Shown piece by piece: positions 57,424 through 64,000 of a DNA stretch of 64,000 bases. Location of the stretch: assembly GCA_900079765.1 (NCBI GenBank), contig LT599017.1:2139766-2203765 (forward strand). The letters are read 5' to 3'. The notes under the pieces are model-generated. The model was not told the DNA's origin and did no database searches. It was given only the letters and a program-made list of their open reading frames with translations. Source of the stretch: an uncultured Eubacteriales bacterium (GTDB taxonomy: Bacteria; Bacillota; Clostridia; Oscillospirales; Oscillospiraceae). The translations under genes were made by a program, and so were the position numbers. Each line of letters starts with the position of its first letter. Position 1 is the first letter of the stretch.

Positions 57424-58428
57424 CTACTTCACGCTCCAGGACGCGGGGATAAACAGGCGGCTGAACTGCTCCACGGCATACTTGTCAGTCATGCCCGCTA
57501 TGTAGTCGCACACTGCCCGATCCACGCCCTCCTTCACCCGGATCTCCTGGTACTCTCCGGGCAGCTCGTCCGGGTCAGCCCGGTAGTGGTCGAAAAGGCG
57601 GCGCAGAATGTCCTGGGCCTTACCCTCTTCCCCCTTCGCCACCGGGTTGCGGTAGACAAATTCGAACATGAACTCCCGCAGCTCCAGCATGGCCCCCCGG
57701 CGGGCTGGGGACTGGGTGATCTCTTCCTTCCCTATGCTGCTCTCAATCACATCCACCGTCAGGGTGTTGATACGCTGGGAGTGGTCATACCCCAGCACCT
57801 GGGAGATGCTCACCGGGATATCGGTGGGATAGATGATGTGGCCCCGCATGGCATCGTCAATGTCGTGGTTGATATAGGCGATCTTGTCGGCCAGGCGGAG
57901 GATTTGCCCCTCGAGGGTCTCAGCCTGATCCCTCCCCGTATGGCAGAGGATGCCCCGCCGCACCTCGTAGGTGAGGTTCAGGCCCTCGCCATCCTTCTCC
58001 AGTCGGTCCACCACACGGAGGGACTGGACGTTGTGCTCAAAGCCGCCGGGCATCAGCTCATTGAGCACCCGCTCCCCCGCGTGGCCGAAGGGGGTATGCC
58101 CCAGGTCGTGCCCGAAGGCGGCGGCCTCGGCCAGATCCTCGTTGAGCCGCAGGCCCCGTGCGATGGTCCGGGCGATGCGGGATACCTCGATGGTGTGGGT
58201 CATGCGGGTACGATAATGGTCCCCCTCCGGCTGGAGGAACACCTGGGTTTTGTGCTTGAGGCGGCGGAAGGCCTTGGAGTGGACGATACGGTCAATGTCC
58301 CGCTGGAAACAGGTGCGCACGTCATCCTCCTCCATGGGCCGCTGGCGCCCTTTGCTCTCGGTCGCGAGACAGGCGTGGGGCGACAGGGTCTGCCGCTCGA
58401 TGGCCTCGGTCTGTTCCCGTATGGTCAT
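57424..58428 (-). CDS. Deoxyguanosinetriphosphate triphosphohydrolase-like protein
   Basis: A 334-residue HD-superfamily hydrolase of the dGTPase family, splitting dGTP (or other dNTPs) to the nucleoside and triphosphate. SKAFRRLKHKTQVF, THTIEVSRIARTIAR and FGHDLGHTPFGHAGE (metal-binding HD) are the standard motifs, and YINHDIDDAMRG follows. It is encoded just upstream of dnaG, as in many Bacillota, tying dNTP pool control to replication. The start follows GGAGGAGGG. Substrate preference among dNTPs is not predictable. Confidence 0.94.
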   Translation of the reverse strand: MTIREQTEAIERQTLSPHACLATESKGRQRPMEEDDVRTCFQRDIDRIVHSKAFRRLKHKTQVFLQPEGDHYRTRMTHTIEVSRIARTIARGLRLNEDLAEAAAFGHDLGHTPFGHAGERVLNELMPGGFEHNVQSLRVVDRLEKDGEGLNLTYEVRRGILCHTGRDQAETLEGQILRLADKIAYINHDIDDAMRGHIIYPTDIPVSISQVLGYDHSQRINTLTVDVIESSIGKEEITQSPARRGAMLELREFMFEFVYRNPVAKGEEGKAQDILRRLFDHYRADPDELPGEYQEIRVKEGVDRAVCDYIAGMTDKYAVEQFSRLFIPASWSVK

Positions 58429-58521
58429 AGATTTCCCTCCTCCGAAAATAGCCTCTATATGCTATATACTATTTTCGCCGCAAAAACCCTTTAATTTTTC
58501 GAAAATATTTTTTAGCGTGGA

Positions 58522-59151
58522 TTAAGGCGATTTGGGCGCGGCCTTAAAGACCTCTCCCAGTAGTTGAATGTCTCCGCCGCCCGCCGTCAGTTCCGTAATA
58601 AAGCTTGTAAACCCCTCCAGCTTGTCATCCGGCAACAGGGCCCGGACTGTCACGTCTGCGGCGTACTCAAGCTCCCCCAGTACGCCCCCGTGCCCCTCCA
58701 CCGCCAGTTTGACCCGGTCAAGGAGGCTGTAGGGGCAGGGCAGAGCAATCTCCATCCAGGGCCGCACGACGGAAACACCCGCCGCGTCCAGTGCGTCCTT
58801 GGCCGCCTGAGTGTATGCCCGCACCAGCCCTCCGGCCCCCAGTAAAATGCCGCCGAAGTAACGGGTCACCACACAGAGGACGTTCTCGATCTGTTCCCTT
58901 TGGAACACATTAAGCATAGGCTGACCCGCGGTGCCCTGGGGCTCTCCGTCATCGGAGTACCGCTCCGCTCCGCCGTGAAACCGGTAGCACCAGCAATGGT
59001 GCCGGGCATCGTAGTGCTTTTTCTTAATGGCCTCGATATAACTTCGCGCCTCGGCTTCGCTCTCCACGGGGTAGACCTCCCCAATGAAGCGGGAGCGCTT
59101 TTCCACGTACTCGGCCTCAGACCGGCCTGTGGGGACATAGTATTCGGTCAT
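58522..59151 (-). CDS. YigZ/IMPACT-family protein
   Basis: A 209-residue protein of the YigZ (UPF0029/IMPACT) family. RSRFIGEVYPVESEAEA, DARHHCWCYRF, SDDGEPQGTAGQPML and TRYFGGILLGAGGLVRAY form the conserved N-terminal domain, and a C-terminal DUF1949 domain follows. Family members bind nucleic acids or ribosome-linked factors; in eukaryotes IMPACT modulates GCN2. No specific bacterial role is established. It is the gene before dgt in the minus-strand cluster, with an intergenic of 93 bases. Confidence 0.92.
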   Translation of the reverse strand: MTEYYVPTGRSEAEYVEKRSRFIGEVYPVESEAEARSYIEAIKKKHYDARHHCWCYRFHGGAERYSDDGEPQGTAGQPMLNVFQREQIENVLCVVTRYFGGILLGAGGLVRAYTQAAKDALDAAGVSVVRPWMEIALPCPYSLLDRVKLAVEGHGGVLGELEYAADVTVRALLPDDKLEGFTSFITELTAGGGDIQLLGEVFKAAPKSP

Positions 59152-59172
59152 AGAGTTCCTCCCGGATGGTTG

Positions 59173-59706
59173 TTATCGCACCGCCCACTCGTCTCTCGTC
59201 AGCGCGTAGAGGAGGCTGGTGCGCTCCTCTCCCATGAGCTCGGAATAGCTCCGCTCGGTCATACGATAGTGAAAACCGCACTTCTCGATGACCCGGCGGG
59301 ACTTGTCGTTCTTTTCGTCGTGCCCGCACCAAACAGCGCGGAGTCCCAAGTCCTCAAAGCCGTACCTCAGCAGCTCCTCCACCGCTTCTGGCATCAGCCC
59401 GCGGCCCCAGTAAGCGGGGTTGAGGGCGTAGCCGATCTCGTCGTCAGGGCCGGGCAGCAAAGTCTGATGTCGATCCACGTAGCCCGCAGAGCCGATGACT
59501 TTCCCGCTTTCCTTCCACACCACGGCGAAGACGTGGGGCGCGCTGAAGACGGTACGGATAATCTCCGCGCTCTCCTCCCGGCTTTTGTGGACTGGCCAGC
59601 CTGCGATGGGCCCCACCCCCGGGTCCTTCGCGTACTCATATAAATCGTCCGCGTCCTCCTCCGCCCAAGGGCGGAGGAGCAGGCGCGGCGTCTCTAATCG
59701 TTCCAT
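59173..59706 (-). CDS. GNAT-family N-acetyltransferase (RimJ-like)
   Basis: A 177-residue acetyltransferase. ETPRLLLRPWAEEDADDLYEYAKDPGV is the RimJ/RimL-type N-terminus; GYALNPAYWGRGLMPEAVEELL is the acetyl-CoA motif (with W-G-R-G-L); and HDEKNDKSRRVIEKCGF is motif B. Likely acts on a protein N-terminus or a small amine. Its first codons overlap the hflX end by 13 bases, so it is translationally coupled and the second gene of that unit. The acceptor is unknown. Confidence 0.9.
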   Translation of the reverse strand: MERLETPRLLLRPWAEEDADDLYEYAKDPGVGPIAGWPVHKSREESAEIIRTVFSAPHVFAVVWKESGKVIGSAGYVDRHQTLLPGPDDEIGYALNPAYWGRGLMPEAVEELLRYGFEDLGLRAVWCGHDEKNDKSRRVIEKCGFHYRMTERSYSELMGEERTSLLYALTRDEWAVR

Positions 59707-60971
59707 ATAAATTCACCAACCTGGCCCAGCACCTTTGGCGTACATACGACGGTGACCTCTATGGTCTCGCCATACTCCACAGCCTCCACCTTGGCCTCCC
59801 GGTAAAGCATGTCCAGCACGCCGCCCCTGTCGTAGGGCAGGCGGAGGGTAACACGGTGGGCCCCGCTGTCCAGCCGCTTGCCGATCATCTCAATGAGCTT
59901 ATCCAGCCCCCGGCCCGTCTTAGCCGAGACGGAGACGATGTCCTCCCCGTGGGGCACAATGTCCCCCGCGTAGAGGTCGGACTTGTTGAATACATCAACG
60001 CGCGGCGTCTCGGCAGCTCCCAGTTCCACGATGAGTTTCTCCACCACCTCAGCCTGTTCCCGCCATTCGGGGTTGGAGGCGTCAATGACATGGAGAAGGA
60101 GGTCCGCATAGCTCAGCTCCTCCAGCGTGGCCTTGAAGGCCTCCACCAGATGGTGGGGGAGCTTTGCGATAAAGCCAACCGTATCGCTGAGGAGGACGGT
60201 GCAGGTATCAGATATCTCCAGGGTGCGGGTGGTGGTGTCCAGCGTGTCGAACAGGCGGTTGTTGGCCGGGATACCCGCACCGGTGAGGGCGTTTAATAGA
60301 GTGGACTTCCCGGCGTTGGTGTACCCAACGATGGCCACAACAGGCATCTCGTTCTTCACCCGCCGCTCCCGCTGGACGCTCCGGACCCGCCGGACGTCAT
60401 CCAGCTCCTCCTCCAGCTTTTGCAGCTTGCGGCGGATGTGGCGGCGGTCTGTCTCAAGCTGGGTCTCACCGGGGCCACGGGTACCGATGGGGCTCTTCCC
60501 TCCGGCGGCGTTCTGGCGTACCAGGTGACCCCACATGCCCACCAGACGGGGCAGCAGGTACTTGTATTGGGCAAGCTCCACTTGAAGCCTGCCCTCCTTG
60601 GTCTGGGCCCGCTGGGCAAAGATGTCCAGAATGAGCGCGGATCGGTCCAGCACCTGGACCTTCAGCTCCTCGGTGAGCACCCGCTGCTGGGAGGGGGAGA
60701 GGGCGTTGTCAAAAATGACCATGTCGGCCCCCTGAGCCTCCACCAGCTCCCGCACCTCCTCCACCTTACCCTCGCCGATGAAAGTGCGGGGGTCAGGGGT
60801 GTCCTTGTTCTGAAAAATGACGCCTACGCATTCGCCTCCCGCCGTCTCCAGCAGGGCGGCAAGCTCCTCCATGGAGCTGTCGGTGGCATTCTCCTCGGCG
60901 GTGAGGCAATGGGCGGACAGGCCCACCAGCACCGCTCTGTCTTTTTTAACCTCAGTTATATTTTCTGTCAT
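59694..60971 (-). CDS. hflX: Ribosome-splitting GTPase HflX
   Basis: A 425-residue GTPase that rescues or splits stalled 70S ribosomes under stress. The N-terminal HflX domain contains GEGKVEEVRELVEAQGADMVIFDN and SPSQQRVLTEEL; GGKSPIGTRGPGETQLETDRR is the linker signature, and GYTNAGKSTLLNALTG is the GTPase P-loop. Start 60971 is supported by GGGGAG six bases upstream; an in-frame ATG at 61007 would place a repetitive MPHGMGHPMGSS extension inside a hairpin. It overlaps the GNAT gene downstream. Confidence 0.95.
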   Translation of the reverse strand: MTENITEVKKDRAVLVGLSAHCLTAEENATDSSMEELAALLETAGGECVGVIFQNKDTPDPRTFIGEGKVEEVRELVEAQGADMVIFDNALSPSQQRVLTEELKVQVLDRSALILDIFAQRAQTKEGRLQVELAQYKYLLPRLVGMWGHLVRQNAAGGKSPIGTRGPGETQLETDRRHIRRKLQKLEEELDDVRRVRSVQRERRVKNEMPVVAIVGYTNAGKSTLLNALTGAGIPANNRLFDTLDTTTRTLEISDTCTVLLSDTVGFIAKLPHHLVEAFKATLEELSYADLLLHVIDASNPEWREQAEVVEKLIVELGAAETPRVDVFNKSDLYAGDIVPHGEDIVSVSAKTGRGLDKLIEMIGKRLDSGAHRVTLRLPYDRGGVLDMLYREAKVEAVEYGETIEVTVVCTPKVLGQVGEFIWND

Positions 60972-60983
60972 AGAGCTCCCCAT

Positions 60984-61010
60984 GGGATGCCCCATCCCAT
61001 GGGGCATCCC
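60984..61010. repeat. Perfect hairpin just ahead of the hflX ribosome site
   Basis: GGGATGCCCCAT (60984-60995) and ATGGGGCATCCC (60999-61010) pair perfectly (12 bp, loop CCC). It ends a few bases before the hflX ribosome site on the minus strand and contains look-alike ATGGGG elements. Confidence 0.75.
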
Positions 61011-61095
61011 TTATATTTCAATTTAATCACGGGTCGGAAAGGAATTCCGCTCGGCTCCGCCGCAAGCATGGCGTCCCGCTTCGCGGATCTCTGAA

Positions 61096-61602
61096 TCATT
61101 GTCTTTTCAAAACCTCGACGATCTCGCCGATATAGAGCTTGTGGTAGTCGCGGCCAGGGTAATTCTTCTCCCGGAGCGCCTCGTCGTGGAACCCGGCGGG
61201 GTCGATCTCACCGGTGTAAAGCTTTTTACAAATCAGCACCAGCTCGGCCTCCTCAAAATAGGGCGCGCCGCAGTCGGCGGCTGCCACGGTAAATGCGCAC
61301 TCGGCCACCTTGTCCACATCCCGCCCGCTCTTGCTGCCGCAGAAGGCCAGGGCCTTGCGGTGCTCCTCTCCGAAGAAGGCCAAAGTGAAATACTCCTCAC
61401 GCTCCACAAACTCCCGAGTATAACGCTGGGGACGAAGGTAGCAGGTGGCGGCGGGCTTGTTCCAGATGATGCCCAGGCCGCCCCAGCTGGCCGTCATGGT
61501 ATTGCAGCGGTCCTTAGTCCCGGCGGTTACCAGCATCCATTGGTTGTCGATCATGGAAAAGACGTTCCCGTCCAGGGTCTTGGGGTCAATTTTTATAAAC
61601 AT
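61096..61602 (-). CDS. Flavin-reductase-like FMN-binding protein
   Basis: A 168-residue split-barrel FMN protein. MLVTAGTKDRCNTMTASWGGLGIIWNKPAATCYLRPQRYT is the FMN-binding half (key residues NTMTASWGG), followed by YFTLAFFGEEHRKAL. Members reduce flavins or act as small flavoprotein reductases. Start 61602 with GGGAGG is chosen over the longer frame that begins inside the rpmE terminator. It lies between rpmE and hflX with its own ribosome site. Partner and substrate unknown. Confidence 0.88.
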   Translation of the reverse strand: MFIKIDPKTLDGNVFSMIDNQWMLVTAGTKDRCNTMTASWGGLGIIWNKPAATCYLRPQRYTREFVEREEYFTLAFFGEEHRKALAFCGSKSGRDVDKVAECAFTVAAADCGAPYFEEAELVLICKKLYTGEIDPAGFHDEALREKNYPGRDYHKLYIGEIVEVLKRQ

Positions 61603-61651
61603 AGCGCGCGCCTCCCTGTCATTCAGTAAAAACAGTATATGCGTTTCCTTG

Positions 61652-61687
61652 AAAAAAGAAACCCGCACCAACCGGTACGGGTTTCTC
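61652..61687 (-). terminator. Terminator of rpmE
   Basis: GAAACCCG...CGGGTTTC with an inner ACC/GGT pairing, followed on the minus strand by TTTTTTC. Confidence 0.85.
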
Positions 61688-61695
61688 TGACCAAC

Positions 61696-61902
61696 TTACT
61701 TGTCCAGACCGAACTTCTTGTTGAAGCGGCTGACGCGTCCGCCGGAGTCCACCAACTTCTGCTTGCCGGTGAAAAAGGGGTGGCATTTGGAGCAGACCTC
61801 GACGCGGATGTCCTCCTTGATGGAGCCGGTCTCGATCACGTTCCCGCAAGAGATGCAGGTGATCGTCGTCTGCTTATAGTTGGGATGGATGCCTTCCTTC
61901 AT
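61696..61902 (-). CDS. rpmE: 50S ribosomal protein L31 (zinc form)
   Basis: A 68-residue L31 beginning [16 protein letters not shown]. Cysteines 16, 19, 37 and 40 (CISC, CSKC) form the zinc site, so this is the C+ type made when zinc is plentiful. [13 protein letters not shown] closes the protein as expected. An AGAGGTG site precedes ATG. It is monocistronic and ends at a strong terminator. Confidence 0.97.
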   Translation of the reverse strand: MKEGIHPNYKQTTITCISCGNVIETGSIKEDIRVEVCSKCHPFFTGKQKLVDSGGRVSRFNKKFGLDK

Positions 61903-62165
61903 GCTGTTTCACCTCTTTCTCATGGGAAGGATATGTTCAAGGACAAAATATCCCTATAAACGCATTTGATATAATATCACGAATGCTCGCAGATTGCAAC
62001 AGCTTTTTAAATTCTCTTTCCTAATTTTTTAGCTGCAGGATACCCGGCTGTGCCACTCCCTTTGCTTTCCTGTAGGGCGAGGCGAAAGCCCTCGCCGCCT
62101 TTTTCCCCCGTGAGGGGAAATTCTCAAAAAACGGAAGAGAGGGACAGGGGCGGGGCAACGGGAAG
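61903..62165. other. Intergenic between addA and rpmE
   Basis: No gene. It holds a GGCGAGG/CCTCGCC hairpin near 62074-62095 and a CCCC/GGGG hairpin near 62108-62117, either of which could end addA transcription, and the AT-rich promoter region of rpmE. Confidence 0.4.
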
Positions 62166-64000
62166 TCACACCTCCACCGCGCAATCGGCGGAGAAGAACC
62201 AGAGCACCCGGCGGGCAACCGTCTTCCCGGTGACCTCCTCCAGTGCCCGGGAATAGGCCATGAGCTGGGGCCGGTACTCCCCGGCCCTCAGGGAGGCCGA
62301 TCGGGGCGTGACCCGGTCGGTCTTGAAGTCTACCACCGTGACCCCCGCCGCCGTCTCAAAGTAGCAGTCCACCACGCCCTGGAGGAGCACCCGCTCCCCC
62401 TCCCCCGCACCCTGATAGAAGTCGGATGCGGGGAGCAGGATGGAGAACTTGAACTCCCGTTTCAGGCTGACCGCGCCCCTCAGCTCCTGGCCCAGGGGCG
62501 AATCAAAGAAGGCAGAAATCTTTCCCGGGTCCACTGCCTCCCCCTGCTGGGGCGTGAGGAACTGTTTCGCCGTCAGGCGGGCGATTTCCTCCTTGATCTC
62601 CTCCACCGAGCCGGTACGCTCATAATCGATGTACTGCATCACCAGATGGAGGGCGGTGCCCTTCTGCGCCGGGGTCAGGCCGAACTCTTCCTCGTCAAAG
62701 CGGGGACGGCGGATGGGGGCCTCTCTGGGAGCGGGATCCCCGGCGGGCTCGGGCGCGCCCTGCGCGACCTCCACGTCCAGCTCCCGCCCCTTAAGCTGGG
62801 TGGCGGTGAGCTTAGAGGGTATCTCCACGTCTCCGGCGTGGGGGTAGACCCAGTCAAAGCGCTCTGCCAGGCCCTCCAGGCCCTCCCATTCTTCGGCCCC
62901 CGCCGTCTCCCGCTCTCTCCGCATCTGGGGCGCGCTCCCGTAGACCGAGCCGTCCACCCACCGGATGTCCCATGCCGGGCCGAAGTCTGCGTTCTGTGGC
63001 ACAAAGTCGGCCCCGGCGGCGGCCCGGAGCGCCGTCGCCTCCGGCCGCGCCAGCACGGGCAGGAGCACCCACTCCCCCACACTGGAGCACCCGGAGAGCA
63101 CCTGGGGCTCCACCGGGCAGGCGGCGTTCTCGGCCAGGGCCGCCAGCTTGTCCACCCCGCCCGTGAGGGCACAGGTAAGGATGAGCTTTTCCCGGGCCCT
63201 GGTCATAGCCACGTAGAGGAGACGCAGTTCCTCCGCCATCATCTCGTACTCGAGCTGCCGTGCCACGGCCCGTCTGGCCAGGGTGGGGTACTCCACCATC
63301 CGCTCGCCGTCCAGCCGCTTGGGCCCAACACCCAGCTTGGGGTGAAAGAGGATGGGCTTTTGCACGTCCTCCCTGTTCAGGCGACGCATGAGCCCTGCCA
63401 GAAAGACTACGGGGAACTCCAGGCCCTTAGAGCGGTGGATGCTCATGATACGCACGCCGCCCCCCTCGCGCCCCGGCTGGGGTACGGCAAGCTTGTCCCC
63501 TCTCTCCCGCAGGCGGGTGAGGTAGGTGAGGAAACCGAACAGCCCCTTGTGCCCCGCCCCCTCAAAACGGCGGGCCAGTTCACATAACGCAAGGAGATTC
63601 CCCTGTCTGGCCTCTCCCTCGTCCATCGCCCCGAAGACGCCCAGTAGGTTGGTCTGGTCGTAAATCTGCCATAAGAGCTCGTAGCTGTCCTTGTCCCCCG
63701 CACCAAAGCGGAGGGCGGCAAGCTCGGCGAGGAAGGCAGCGCAGTCCTCCCCGCCCGCCGCCGCCCCCTGCTCCAGCGCGGTGTAGAAATCGCCGCCGGG
63801 GCAGGCGGAGCGGAGCTGGGCAAGCCGGTCCGCGGAAAAACCATACACGGGCGAGCGCAGGGCCGAGAGGAGGGCCACATCCTGCCTGGGGTTGTCCACA
63901 ATTTGGAGCAAGGCCAGGGCCACCGAAACCTCGGTGGAGGCGAAGAAGTCTCCGCCCCCGTCGGCCTCCCAGGGGATGTCCCGTTCCCCCAACGCCCGGG
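62166..64000 (-). CDS. addA: ATP-dependent helicase/nuclease subunit A, 5' part outside window
   Basis: The C-terminal 610 residues of AddA, the helicase-nuclease that with AddB processes double-strand breaks for RecA. The frame continues past the right edge (upstream of the apparent TTG start at 63992), so this is the 3' portion of a gene usually near 1,200 codons. IMSIHRSKGLEFPVVFLAGL is helicase motif V and LRLLYVAMTRAREKLIL motif VI. The RecB-type nuclease is seen in VVDFKTDRV (catalytic Asp and Lys) and YRPQLMAY. addB would be expected upstream, beyond the window. Confidence 0.94.
   Translation of the reverse strand, partial: RALGERDIPWEADGGGDFFASTEVSVALALLQIVDNPRQDVALLSALRSPVYGFSADRLAQLRSACPGGDFYTALEQGAAAGGEDCAAFLAELAALRFGAGDKDSYELLWQIYDQTNLLGVFGAMDEGEARQGNLLALCELARRFEGAGHKGLFGFLTYLTRLRERGDKLAVPQPGREGGGVRIMSIHRSKGLEFPVVFLAGLMRRLNREDVQKPILFHPKLGVGPKRLDGERMVEYPTLARRAVARQLEYEMMAEELRLLYVAMTRAREKLILTCALTGGVDKLAALAENAACPVEPQVLSGCSSVGEWVLLPVLARPEATALRAAAGADFVPQNADFGPAWDIRWVDGSVYGSAPQMRRERETAGAEEWEGLEGLAERFDWVYPHAGDVEIPSKLTATQLKGRELDVEVAQGAPEPAGDPAPREAPIRRPRFDEEEFGLTPAQKGTALHLVMQYIDYERTGSVEEIKEEIARLTAKQFLTPQQGEAVDPGKISAFFDSPLGQELRGAVSLKREFKFSILLPASDFYQGAGEGERVLLQGVVDCYFETAAGVTVVDFKTDRVTPRSASLRAGEYRPQLMAYSRALEEVTGKTVARRVLWFFSADCAVEV

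Noticed and set aside
1-64000. CRISPR arrays, rRNA genes, intact transposases, prophage
   Set aside because: No repeat-spacer pattern, rRNA sequence, transposase or phage gene was seen on either strand.

Overview
The window comes from a GC-rich Bacillota chromosome, most likely an Oscillospiraceae-type gut Clostridium related to Flavonifractor, Pseudoflavonifractor or Lawsonibacter. This is inferred from gene content, not from a search. The evidence is the dgt/dnaG/rpoD block, the YceD-rpmF pair, a SepF-like protein, the paired TIGR03960/TIGR03936 radical SAM genes, strong AGGAGG ribosome binding sites and many near-consensus sigma-A promoters. No phage, CRISPR array, rRNA operon or intact insertion sequence was seen.

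Layout: 1-2789 (minus) is a HAD hydrolase and a mannose-family PTS (IID, IIC, IIB) closely resembling the galactosamine system AgaBCD. It is divergent from a GntR/UTRA regulator (3053-3793), with palindromes between them. A phosphoketolase follows (3923-6346). 6443-12164 (minus) is a housekeeping run: GNAT, gpsA, plsY, der, a DUF512/PDZ Fe-S protein, rpmF and YceD. 12289-18940 (plus) holds an RluA-type pseudouridine synthase, a complete potABCD polyamine importer with a terminator hairpin in its leader, and a thioesterase/YbaK/DUF308 trio. 18981-21483 (minus) is the paired radical SAM genes, and ridA follows.

22100-24720 is an AT-rich accessory stretch with a broken DUF1232 gene, an endonuclease/exonuclease/phosphatase protein, a VOC protein and tRNA-Gly(CCC). 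24791-30613 holds a 27-residue stand-alone small gene, a cysteine-rich unknown protein, a SepF-like gene, a DUF3048 lipoprotein and an MgtA-type Mg2+ ATPase preceded by a leader ORF. tRNA-Leu(GAG) then opens a second AT-rich accessory stretch (30800-35560) with gene relics, a small membrane protein, a BlaI / M56 sensor / TraX operon with twin operators, and a HEAT-like protein.

35633-44641 contains glmS, a cyclic-di-GMP module (PAS-GGDEF-HD-GYP, V4R, HAMP-like-GGDEF) and a DUF1538 transporter operon with two PII-like proteins behind a structured leader. 44710-46227 (minus) is an ArsR-controlled thioredoxin/flavin reductase operon. 46393-53327 (plus) has a 2-hydroxyacid dehydrogenase, glnS, a threonine-aldolase-like enzyme, a TIM-barrel-like protein and a large membrane protein that appears to start at CTG. 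53456-64000 (minus) is a flavodoxin-like gene, rpoD, dnaG, dGTPase, YigZ, GNAT, hflX, a flavin reductase, rpmE and the 3' part of addA.

The least explained items are the DUF1538 leader with two mutually exclusive pairings, the 27-residue gene with its own promoter and terminator, the mgtA leader ORF, the terminator just after the pot promoter, and the BlaI/M56/TraX unit whose sensor lacks a recognisable penicillin-binding domain.
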